Assembly: GCA_963834365.1 (NCBI GenBank)
Contig: CAWIBS010000037.1
Span: forward strand, 74,179-138,178
Source of the DNA: CAWJAP01 sp963834365
GTDB lineage: Bacteria > Acidobacteriota > Vicinamibacteria > Vicinamibacterales > Vicinamibacteraceae
Length of the DNA stretch: 64,000 bases
Reading direction: 5' to 3'
In this document: piece after piece, positions 7,792 to 18,669 of the stretch
Layout of the letters: every line of letters starts with the position of its first letter
How positions within the stretch are numbered: position 1 is the first letter of the stretch
Notes under the pieces: model-generated
Told to the model about the DNA's origin: nothing
Databases searched by the model: none
Seen by the model: the letters and a program-made list of their open reading frames with translations, nothing else
Position numbers and translations under genes: made by a program

Positions 7792-10068
7792 ATGCGCCTG
7801 AACCGGAGTGGCTCCTGGGCATCGATCTTCTGCGCGGCGGTGTTGGTCGCGGGGATCAGCGTCGATGCAGGGGCACAGAGCCCGAAGCGGGTCTTGTACG
7901 TGACGCACGTCGGCCCGCTGGCGCACGCGCATCCCTCACGCCTGTATGCCCGCGACGTCCTCCAGCAGCTCGGACAGAGCTCCGGCGCCTTCACCGTCAC
8001 GTGGACGGACGACTCGAGCCAGATCAGCGCCGCGAGCCTGGCCGCCTACGATGCCGTCGTGTTCTTCACAGCCGGCGAGCTCGGCTGGACCGCCGACCAG
8101 AAATCCGCGCTCCTGGAGTTCGTCCGTGCCGGCAAGGGCTTCGTCGGCGTCCACAGCGCCACCGACACGTTCTATTCGTGGCCGGAGTATGGCGACCTGG
8201 TAGGCGGCTACTTCGAGACGCACCCCTGGGCGCAGCCCGCCGGCATCCTCGTCGAAGACCTGTCCCACGTCGCGACCGCCCATCTCGGCGCCGGCTTCAC
8301 GATCGACGACGAGATCTACCAGTTCCGCAACTGGTCTCGCGCCGCCGTCCACGTCCTCCTCAGGCTCGATCTGACGTCCGTTCCTCCCCAGACTCCCCCA
8401 CCGCCGCCGCGACCCGACGGGGACTACGCTCTGGCGTGGACCAAACCGTACGGCAATGGCCGCGTGTTCTACACGGCTCTCGGACACGCCGACGCGGTCT
8501 GGGACGATACCCGGTTCCGGCAGCACATCCTCGGGGGCATCCGCTGGGCGCTCGGCGACGGCGACGGCGACGGGCTCGACGATCGCTGGGAACTGCGGTT
8601 CGGCCTCAGTGAGTCGTCGGCCGCCGGTGCAGACGGCGCGGCCGGTGATCCGGACAACGACGGCGCGACCAACGCGCAGGAGCAACTTGGAGCCACGCAT
8701 CCGCGCGGCGTGGCGTTCCGCTACCTCGCCGAGGGTGCGACGAGCGAGTTCTTCGACACGCGCGTGTCCGTGCTGAATCCCGACGCCACCCACCCCGCTT
8801 ACGTGCAGCTCCGGTTCCTGAAGGAATCGGGCGGAGTCGTCACGACGGACATGCGACTGCCGCCGCTGTCGCAACACGGTGTCCGAGTCGCGGACCTGCC
8901 GGGAATGGCCGGGGACTCGTTCGCGACGCAGGTCGTGTCGGACGTCCCGATCGTCTCCGAGCGGACCATGACCTGGGGCGGCGCGGTGAAGTACGGCAGT
9001 CATGCCGAGACGGCAGTGCCGGAGTTCGCCCGGGACTGGTTCTTCGCCGAGGGCGCGACCCACGGCCGATTCGACCTGTTCTTCCTCATACAGAACCCCG
9101 CGGCGGTCGTCGCCGAGGTCCAGGCGACCTTCCTGCGCAGCGGCTCGCCGGCGATCGTCCGCCCCTACAGCGTCGGTCCGAACCGCCGGTTGACCATCAA
9201 CGTTGACGCCATTGAGGGACTCGAAGCGGCCGACGTCGCCGCGGCGTTCACGTCGCTCAACGGGACGCCGTTCATCGTCGAACGGGCGATGTACCTGTCG
9301 CGGCCGGGAGAGCTCTGGTCCGGCGGACACGCAAGTGCCGGAGTCACCAGCCTCGCGTCGCGATGGTTTCTGGCGGAGGGGGCGACGGGATCGTTCTTCG
9401 ACACGTTCGTCCTCGTGGGCAATCCCGGCATGGTGGACGCGCCTCTGCGCGTCACCTATCTCACGCCCGGCGGCGCCCCCATCGTCCACTCCCACACGGT
9501 CGGGGCCGAACGACGGTTGACACTGTTTCCTGAAGCGGAGCCCGAGCTGGCCTCGACGTCGCTGTCCGTCGTCGTGGAATCGATCAACGGCGTGCCGATT
9601 GTGGTCGAGCGCGCCATGTGGTGGCCCGGTCCGACCGGGGCGACCTGGCAGGAAGGCCACAGCACGCTCGCCACCACGCAGACGGGCACCGGCTGGGCGC
9701 TGGCCGATGGAGAGGCCGGCGGCCCGACCGCGGCGCGAACCTACGTCCTGGTCGCCACCGGAGACAGCGCGACCAACGACTCGCTCCGACTGAGGATCGT
9801 GCTGGACGACGGCCGCGTCCTGCTGAAGACGTATGCCGACACGCTGACTCCCGGTGCGCGCTTCACCTTCGACATCGAAGCCGAATTCCCCGAAGTGGCG
9901 GGTCACCGCTTCGGCGTGATCGTCGAATCGCTGGGCCAGATGCAGGTCGGCGGAGTGCCGACCGCGGTCCCGCCCATGCCGCTGGTCGTCGAGCGAGCCG
10001 TGTACGCCGACGCGGGAGGCAGCTTCTGGGCCGCTGGCACCAACCTCGTGGCGACGCGGTTGCGGTGA
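7792..10068 (+). CDS. secreted ThuA-domain protein with four AEGAT-type repeats
   Basis: 758 residues with an intact frame. A signal peptide occupies residues 1-30 (cut after A-G-A-Q). A ThuA-like domain follows (about 32-255, class I amidotransferase-like fold; trehalose utilisation family; F-V-G-V-H-S-A-T-D-T core). Next is a calcium-binding linker of thrombospondin-3/EF-hand type (D-G-D-G-D-G-L-D-D ... G-D-P-D-N-D-G, about 256-300). Four repeats of about 108 residues begin near 309, 416, 524 and 634. Each starts with an aromatic-x-x-A-E-G-A-T motif and ends with V-E-R-A-M-Y/W; they resemble the DUF5719 family. The frame is open back to 7501, but the hydrophobic signal starts at ATG 7792, right after a -10 box. 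It is probably a cell-surface or extracellular carbohydrate-related protein. Confidence 0.85.
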   Translation: MRLNRSGSWASIFCAAVLVAGISVDAGAQSPKRVLYVTHVGPLAHAHPSRLYARDVLQQLGQSSGAFTVTWTDDSSQISAASLAAYDAVVFFTAGELGWTADQKSALLEFVRAGKGFVGVHSATDTFYSWPEYGDLVGGYFETHPWAQPAGILVEDLSHVATAHLGAGFTIDDEIYQFRNWSRAAVHVLLRLDLTSVPPQTPPPPPRPDGDYALAWTKPYGNGRVFYTALGHADAVWDDTRFRQHILGGIRWALGDGDGDGLDDRWELRFGLSESSAAGADGAAGDPDNDGATNAQEQLGATHPRGVAFRYLAEGATSEFFDTRVSVLNPDATHPAYVQLRFLKESGGVVTTDMRLPPLSQHGVRVADLPGMAGDSFATQVVSDVPIVSERTMTWGGAVKYGSHAETAVPEFARDWFFAEGATHGRFDLFFLIQNPAAVVAEVQATFLRSGSPAIVRPYSVGPNRRLTINVDAIEGLEAADVAAAFTSLNGTPFIVERAMYLSRPGELWSGGHASAGVTSLASRWFLAEGATGSFFDTFVLVGNPGMVDAPLRVTYLTPGGAPIVHSHTVGAERRLTLFPEAEPELASTSLSVVVESINGVPIVVERAMWWPGPTGATWQEGHSTLATTQTGTGWALADGEAGGPTAARTYVLVATGDSATNDSLRLRIVLDDGRVLLKTYADTLTPGARFTFDIEAEFPEVAGHRFGVIVESLGQMQVGGVPTAVPPMPLVVERAVYADAGGSFWAAGTNLVATRLR

Positions 10069-10107
10069 ACGCCGCTGGGGTGTCCGGGGCGAGGACTTCG
10101 GCGTTTC

Positions 10108-10200
10108 ATGGGTACGAGCGCGACGGCGGTGGCACCCGACCGAATCTTCATCAACCTCGGCGAGTTGACCGGCAACATCTGGAGCGCCCGGCTCCAGTAG
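10108..10200 (+). pseudogene. 3' remnant of a WD40/TolB-like or kinase C-terminus
   Basis: A 30-codon fragment ending D-R-I-F-I-N-L-G-E-L-T-G-N-I-W plus a stop. This is the characteristic last strand of the beta-propeller regions that end many acidobacterial serine/threonine kinases and TolB-like proteins. Nothing upstream in this frame belongs to a propeller, because the ThuA gene ends 40 bases before it. It therefore looks like the stranded tail of a deleted gene. The rest of the 10069-10316 stretch shows no coding signal. Confidence 0.35.
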
Positions 10201-10316
10201 GCTTCAGCGGCGGTCGGCGCATCCGACCGTCGGCCCCCGAAGGTCTGGCGACAGTCGTCATCGCCGCGCCCTCCCCGCGCCGCTTTGGCAGCACGTCGCC
10301 GCGCCAACGAGCCGAG

Positions 10317-10826
10317 GAGAGAACCCCTTCCCCGCACGTGCGCTCGACGCGTCAGGTGTCCCTGCACCCTGGCCGTGCCGCGTCCTGGTCACGGAGGAGC
10401 TGTGGCAGTTCGCGGAGCTGGCCTGGGAACGTTCGGGGACGTTTCGGGCGCAGTGCGGGAAGCTCGCGGCCGCCGGCGCCGTCGTCGTCGTGCAGGCGGC
10501 ATTGCCAGACCAGGACGAGCGGGCGGCCGCAAGCATCGGCGTGGCGCCGGAGGGTGTCAGGGTGGCCCGAATCCGCGTCCGCCCGGGCCGCCACGCTGTT
10601 GAGCTCATCGCCCACGAGCTCGAGCACGTCCTGGAGCAGATCGAGGGCGTAAGTCTTCTGATGGACACTCGACGCGGTCGGTCAGTGCTGCTGCGCGATG
10701 GCGCATTCGAGACGCGCCGCGCCATCGAGGCGGGGCGGCGAGTGGCCGATCGAGGTTCGTCGAACGAACCGAGCAGGACGACAGGCCCCAAAAAGCAACG
10801 CCCGGCAGGGTTCTGTCAGGCCGTGA
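10317..10826 (+). CDS. conserved hypothetical protein with HELEH motif, frameshift near 10751
   Basis: The frame is readable from about 10317 (no clear start codon; ATG is absent) to about 10750. It contains S-G-T-F-R-A-Q-C, a short beta-strand rich part, then VELIAHELEHVLEQIEGV (a HExxH-like helix), and F-E-T-R-R-A-I-E-A-G-R-R-V-A-D near the end. An extra base near 10751 breaks the usual ending; read one base on, it continues E-V-R-R to a stop at 10824-10826. The motif occurs in a small, uncharacterised family I associate with acidobacteria. HELEH could bind zinc, but a third ligand is not obvious. The 5' end may also be damaged. Confidence 0.55.
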
Positions 10827-10837
10827 TCTGGGCACGT

Positions 10838-10909
10838 GCCGGACCTGAAGGTCCGGCCTACCGCCTCGGTAGGGTGCCCGCCTCGGTAGGGCGGGGCTTC
10901 AGCCCCGCC
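10838..10909. repeat. composite palindromic element (two hairpins)
   Basis: Hairpin 1 is GCCGGACCTGAAGGTCCGGC (10838-10857). Hairpin 2 is GGCGGGGCTTCAGCCCCGCC (10890-10909). A CTCGGTAGGG spacer copied twice lies between them. It sits between two convergent gene ends, so it could also terminate transcription. Related elements lie at 50880, 53147 and 58217. Confidence 0.8.
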
Positions 10910-10917
10910 GTCAACCC

Positions 10918-13012
<2,095 letters not shown>

Positions 13013-13244
13013 GCTCTCTCCTGTCCCCGTGACCATCGAACCCGGCCAGCCGCGCCCCGCCCATGGGACGGCGCACACGAAGCCCTGGCGCAAGCGCCCG
13101 GATTATGGCAAGGAATACCGCCGTTTCCGCGAGTTTTCCCCTGAACTGGCGCGATCGGGGGTTGATCGGGCACCAGTCGGCCGCCGCCGGACCTCCAGCT
13201 GAGCTTCCGGAAAGACGCACCCCGCACGCCGGAACGCGCGGCCC

Positions 13245-13250
13245 TATACT
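13245..13250 (+). promoter_or_regulatory. -10 box TATACT, leaderless
   Basis: TATACT ends six bases before the ATG at 13257, so transcription would begin at or next to the start codon. No Shine-Dalgarno sequence precedes the gene, which supports leaderless translation. Confidence 0.45.
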
Positions 13251-13256
13251 GCCGGC

Positions 13257-14102
13257 ATGCCCAATGCTGCCCGAGGCGTATTCCGGCTCGCCCTGATCAT
13301 CGCCGCGGCGGTCTCGTCGGCGGCGTGCTTCACGAGCGAAACCGTCATCAAGGTCAAGGCCGACGGGTCCGGAACGATCGAGCAGACCCATCTGATGAAC
13401 GAACAGATGATCGCGATGGCCGGCGCGATGGCGGGTGCCGCGGCGAAGGAGGCAGGCGCACAAGGCGACGTCCCGAAGCTCGAGGAGCTGTTCAGCGAGG
13501 ACCAGTTGCGCCGCCAGGCGACCCAATGGGGTCAGGGGGTGCGGTTCGTCTCGCACACGCCGCTCGCACAGGGCCCGATGAAGGGCGCCAGCGCAGTCTT
13601 TGCCTTCGACGATGTGAACAAGCTCTCGATGGGGGGCACCGGATCGACGGCTGCGGGGACGGCGGCGCCGTCGGGGCCCGCGATGCGATTCGGGTTGACG
13701 AATGTCGCCGGGCGCTCGGTCATCAGCGTGACGTTTCCTGAGAGCGCCGGCCCGGCCGCGCCATCAGAGTCCGCCGGCTCGCCAGCGTCCCCCCAGGCCC
13801 CGCCGCAGATCCCCCCGGAGGCGCTCGGCATGGTCAAGACCATGTTCGCGGGCGCGCGTGTCGGAATCGACGTGGAAGTAGACGGCCGCATCGTCGCGAC
13901 GAACGCGCCGGCGACCACCGGCGCGCGTGCCACGCTCTTCGCCGTGGACTTCGGCGAACTGCTCTCGGATCCGTCGAAGTTGGCCGCCCTGCAGACCCTC
14001 AGACCGGGTGTGGACTTCGACACCGTGCGCAAGACGCTCGGCGGCGTGAAGGGGGTCACCGTACCGACGCATCAGGTCGTGAGCATCGAGTTCGCCAAGT
14101 AA
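13257..14102 (+). CDS. putative lipoprotein of unknown function
   Basis: 281 residues with an intact frame. The signal peptide ends in S-S-A-A-C (Cys23), consistent with a lipoprotein signal. The mature start, T-S-E-T-V-I-K-V-K-A-D-G-S-G-T-I-E-Q-T, is typical of a widespread beta-strand 'DGSGTIEQT' group with no assigned role. The middle is Ala/Met-rich (helical), followed by a Pro/Ala/Ser-rich linker (about 160-190). The last third ends T-H-Q-V-V-S-I-E-F-A-K. I infer a periplasmic or outer-membrane-anchored protein; no partner is suggested by the neighbours. Confidence 0.75.
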   Translation: MPNAARGVFRLALIIAAAVSSAACFTSETVIKVKADGSGTIEQTHLMNEQMIAMAGAMAGAAAKEAGAQGDVPKLEELFSEDQLRRQATQWGQGVRFVSHTPLAQGPMKGASAVFAFDDVNKLSMGGTGSTAAGTAAPSGPAMRFGLTNVAGRSVISVTFPESAGPAAPSESAGSPASPQAPPQIPPEALGMVKTMFAGARVGIDVEVDGRIVATNAPATTGARATLFAVDFGELLSDPSKLAALQTLRPGVDFDTVRKTLGGVKGVTVPTHQVVSIEFAK

Positions 14103-14254
14103 GCGTCACTCCGGGATGACGTCGGGTGTGCATTCGCGGCGACAGCGGCGCACGTTACGATCGCAGGTCACCGGTTTTCCTGCGGGAATCTGACGGTCCG
14201 GCTTCGGCGCGTGTCTTGCTTCTGAGCTGTAGCCACTCTGCTGGAGGTGCCCCG

Positions 14255-15313
14255 GTGCGTTCCCCCCTCGCAACTTCACTCGTCACGGGTCTCATCGTTG
14301 TGACAATGACCGCGCTCGCGCCGTCGACCGCCGACGCGCAGCGCCGCGGAGGCGGCGGTGGAGGCGGTGGTAGCAGTGCTCGATCGGCCGGGGCCCGCGC
14401 TCCCGCGCGGGGCGCGAGTGGCTATGCGGTGCCTCGCCGCTACCCGTCGCACCGTCCGAACTACTATCCGCACCGGTCGTACTCCGGCTCGTACTACCGC
14501 CCCTACTACGGCTCGTATTACCGCCCGTACTACTACCGGCCGTACTACTATCCGTACTACTCGCCCTACTACTACGCCCCGTATTGGGGTGGCGGACTCG
14601 GGTGGAGCGTCGGGTTCGGGTGGGGGTATCCCTATGGGTGGGGTGTGCCGTACGGCTACGGCGGCTACGGCTACTACCCGGGCTACTACGACAACATGGG
14701 CGCCGCGCGGCTGCAGGTCAATCCGAAACAGACCGAGGTCTACGTGGATGGCTACTTCGCCGGCGTGGTGGACGATTTCGACGGCACGTCCCAGCGGTTA
14801 CGGCTCGACCCCGGCGAACACGAGATCGAGCTGTACCTGGACGGCCATCGGCCGCGCCGCGAACGGGTGATGTTCACGAGAGGGAACACCCTGCGCCTGA
14901 GATACACGATGGAACCGCTGGCGGCTGGCGAACCGCCAACGGCGCGGCCGAAGCCTGCGCCGGCACCACCGAGGTCGGCACCGCCGGACGCGGTCCCCGG
15001 CGAGCCTGCGCAGCCGGGCGCGCGCTACCCGGGCGAGGCCGAGCCGTCCAATGGCATCGCGATCGAACGACACGCGCCGCGCGCGGCCTTCGGCTCGCTG
15101 CAGATCCGCGTGCAGCCGGGCGACGCCGAGATCGTGATCGACGGCGAAGGCTGGTCCAGTCCCGATCCACGGCGGGCCTTGATCGTTCAGCTGTCCGAAG
15201 GCACCCACCGGGTCGAGGTGCGGAAGCGCGGGTTCACGACGTTCACCTCCGAGGTGACGATTCAGCGCGGTGAAACCACGACGCTGAACGTGAGCCTGCT
15301 GCAAAGCGATCGA
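14255..15313 (+). CDS. secreted Tyr/Gly-rich protein with two PEGA domains, stop codon not found
   Basis: The start is GTG 14255, with CTGGAGG seven bases upstream. A signal peptide is cut near A-D-A-Q. A Gly/Ser/Arg-rich linker is followed by about 85 residues made almost entirely of Tyr, Pro, Gly, Ser and Trp (Y-Y-R-P-Y-Y-G-S-Y-Y units, about 14440-14700). Two PEGA domains follow, the first with V-Y-V-D-G-Y-F-A-G-V-V-D and the second with I-V-I-D-G-E-G-W and R-G-E-T-T-T-L-N-V-S-L-L. PEGA domains bind surface polysaccharide or peptidoglycan. The family normally ends right after the second domain; here the frame stays open to 16105 across the antisense gene, so an indel near 15310 has probably removed the stop. 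Confidence 0.75.
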
Positions 15314-15388
15314 AACATCGTGACGTCGGGCTACGACGGGCCCGCGGCCTGTAGGCCCGAAGCCAGCGGCTTTCAGACGCGTTCGACG

Positions 15389-18300
15389 TCACGGGCTCAG
15401 GCGCGTCGCCAGGGCGGCGGTCCCCGCCGCCCAGAAGACGCCGGCGTGGTCGGAATACATCGCGCGCTCGACGACGATCTGCGGGACGACACCGCCGGCG
15501 CCGGACGCGAGGCTTTGAACCACCGCACCGAAGGCGCGACCGGCCGCGCCCGGGAACAGCTCCGCAATCGACACGCTCGTCCTGCTGTTCGCCGCAATCG
15601 CGACGGTTGCGGCCGCCGTGCTCGAGTCCTCGAAGTAGAGCGTGATGGCCGCCAGACCCGCAGCGGCAGACGTGTTGGCCACCAGCACGTAGGTCTGATC
15701 GGCCGCGGGTCCACCGAGCTGGCCATCCGCGAGGCCCCATCGTGTGCCGGTCTCGGTGGCGCCGACTTCGTTGTGCGCTTCGTGCCAGACAGGCTGTGGC
15801 CACCACATCGATCGCTCGACGATGATCGGCACGCCATTGCTCGAGCGGACCCGCATGGCCACCGCCGTGCCGGCAAGCGCCTTGTTTCCGGAGCCGGACG
15901 GGAACTCCTCCTCGTCCACCCAGATCGTGAAGCGGGACTGGGCGGGGACCTGATAGGCCTTCGTGAGAACGTTGCCGTCCGGCAGCAGGTAATCCACGTT
16001 CACCACGGCGGCGGCCGCCTGCGGGTTGGCGATCAGCACGAACAGCTCGAAGAACGTCGCCGGTCGCGCCCTCGGCGAGGAACCAGTCCAAGGCCGGCGC
16101 ATTGACGCCGGCGCTCGCATGGCCGGCCGAGAAGGGCTGCTCCGGGCGATTCAGGTACATCGCTCGTTCGACGACAATCGGCCGGCTCGCCGACACGATC
16201 GCCGAGACATCGGTGCTCGCGAGATCGGCCGCTGCCGTGTCCACCGGAATCGTCGTCCGCGACCGGGGCGGCAGCGAATAGGAGAGATCGATCGGCGCGA
16301 GCGGCGGCGGCCGCAGGAAGCGGACCGTCGCCTCGGCGGTCGTCTCCGCTGGATTCTGCAGGAGATAGAACAACTCGAAATCCCCTGAGGTCGAGCCCTC
16401 GGCGAAGTACCACGCGGTGGCGGGTGTGACGACGGCGGAATCGGCGTGGCTGCCGTAGCCGGTCTCGTTCCAGCTCATGGTGCGATCGACGACCAGCAGG
16501 GCATCGGACTCGACGACGGTGGCAAACGGCGCCGATGCCACGCTGGCCAGCAGCGTCGCGTCGATCGTGCGCCGGGTGGCCGCAGGGATCTGGAGATTGA
16601 AGCTCCGCTCAGCCTCGTTCTCGGCGTTGACGCGCACCAGGACGCGGGCAGTCGTGCCGCCGGGGTTGAGCACCGCGATACGCGTCTTGAAGAACAGGTT
16701 CACGGCGCCTTCTGCCAGATATCGCGTGACGAATCCTCTCGGGTGCGTGCCCGACGCGTGCTCCTGAAGGTTGGTGCGGCCATCGGCGTCCGGATCTCCT
16801 TGCGCCCCGTTGTCGCCGGCCCCGGAGAGCGGGTCGAGGCCGAAAGTCGTCTCCCAGGCATCGGGCAGCGTGTCGAGGTCCACGTCGGTGTCCCCCGCCT
16901 GGGCGATCGTCGTCTGCTGCATGGCGATGTCGAGAGCGGTGCTGCGACCCGGGCCGCCGATGTTCGACGCCACGGTGTACTGCACCGCGCCGCTGCCCGT
17001 TCCCGAGGCGCCGCTGGTAATCGCCACCCAGGGTGCCGTCGAGACGGCCGTCCACGCGCACGTGGACGCCGACGCGACGACGTTCACCGCACCCGGCCCG
17101 CCACCGACGGGATACTGAGCGCTGGCGGGCGTGACCGAGAACGTGCACGGCGGGGCCGAGGCGACCGCCGGGGTAGATGAAGGTCACACCGGCGCGATCG
17201 TCAGGACCGATCGCCGGGGGCACGGGGGCCAGCGACGAACAGCACGACGGATACATGATGTTGACTTGCTGATCGGCCGTACACCCGCTGTCGCAGGTAT
17301 GGCCGAGGCCGAGGCCGTGCCCGATCTCGTGCGTCAGCACCCGGGTGAAGTCGGGCACGCTCGTGAACGAGCCGGTGACCTGATTGAAGACGACGTAGGC
17401 GTGGGTGAACGCGTAGAACGCCTGGCCGTTCACGACGTGGGTCGAGCCCGGATCGTAGCAGCCGCCGCCAACCGCCAGGACGCCGCTGGCCAGGTCACCG
17501 GCGGGGTCGTCGAAGGTGATGAGCCCGCGGCCCTGATTGGTCGGGGTGCAGTACTCGTCTGGACTGCGCCACGCCGCCGTCGCTCAGCGTTCCGCCGAAC
17601 GTCAGCGCAATCCGCGCCGTGGGAACGTCCGTCCAGGCGGCCAGGGCGACCTGGATTTCGCTGTCCGTGTTGCCGCTCGTGAGCGGCGACGGCCAGAGCG
17701 GATTCCGGTACCAGACGATGGTGGTGTCGGTGTCTGCTTCGCGCCAGCGGATCCCGCCCCCGAGCAGCCTGAAGGGCTCGTCCACCGGATCGGTCACGAC
17801 GGGTGACGGCACCGTGGGCACCGACGAGACATCGGCTCGGCGGGGACGCACGCCCTTGACGGCCGCGACGACGCGACGGAAGGTCTCGAGCGAGCGGGGC
17901 GCGGTCGTCGCCGGCCCGCCGACAATCCGTGCTTCGCTCGCGAAGCGATCGAGCCGCGGCCCGGTGCCATCCGGCTGCGGGCGGACGTGGAAGGCGGAGA
18001 ACGCCATGGCCACGCTGCGCAGGGAGCCGTTCCCGCGCTCGAGACACAGCACGACGTCCTCACCGACCGCGAACTGCGGCGCTCCGGGGACCCACATGCC
18101 GAGGCGCGAGGTGCGCCCCCCGGCTTCCCGCACTTCGATGACGCCCGTCCCGACGCCGGTCAGATCTTCGATGATCGCGAGCCGGGTCACCGTGAAGACC
18201 GCCGCGCCGTCGGTGGCAACCTCGCTGGACGTCGAGATGACGCGCGCGTGGACGACGCGTTCCGACAGCGCCACCAGCTCGGCATCGGTCCGGTAAGCAA

Positions 18301-18397
18301 TCGTGGTCGCGTCCGCGCGTCCGGCGAGCCCGGTGAACAACCCGAACAATATCAGCGCTTTCGACCATCGGTCGCCGGGACCGACCCGCATCCCCAT
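15389..18397 (-). CDS. secreted zinc metalloprotease with calcium linker and four AEGAT-type repeats; frameshifts near 17575, 17165, 16055
   Basis: Joined across frames this is a protein of about 1000 residues. The signal peptide starts at ATG 18397. The protease domain contains LTHEIGHGLGLGHTCDSGC (the HExxHxxGxxH zinc site of metzincins, around 17320). A disulfide-type Ig/BACON-like domain follows (S-T-C-A-W-T-A). Next is a calcium-binding linker (D-T-D-V-D-L-D ... G-D-P-D-A-D-G), then four repeats with A-W-Y-F-A-E-G-S-T and V-E-R-A-M-Y motifs. From the calcium linker onward it parallels the ThuA protein at 7792. Frameshifts separate four blocks, each of which fits the next. The stop at 15389 follows A-T-R-L-S-P, nearly the same ending as the ThuA protein. 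Likely role: extracellular protein degradation. Confidence 0.8.
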
Positions 18398-18669
18398 CCT
18401 GGCATGGTACCAGCGTCGCCGCAGAGGTTGCCCGAAATCAGGCTCGATATCTGTCTGGGTGATGTTCACCCGCCACACAGCTCATGCGTGACGGGTGTCA
18501 CGACGGCACCGTCGCACCTGGCCCGAGTTGCAGAATTGTCGAAGGTCGTGTGAGCGTGCCAAGGTGTGTTCGCCACTCCACTCAATCGGCACAATCGGCA
18601 CGACGCTCGATTCCTTGTCCGATTCGTGGCTGTTTGACCGTTTTCTCCACCGCAGGCTAGGCTTTCCTC
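18398..18669. other. divergent intergenic region, no gene seen
   Basis: About 270 bases between the divergent metalloprotease and SGNH genes. I see no open frame with coding character, no hairpin and no clear promoter pair, only a direct repeat AATCGGCAC copied twice near 18583-18601. Confidence 0.4.
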
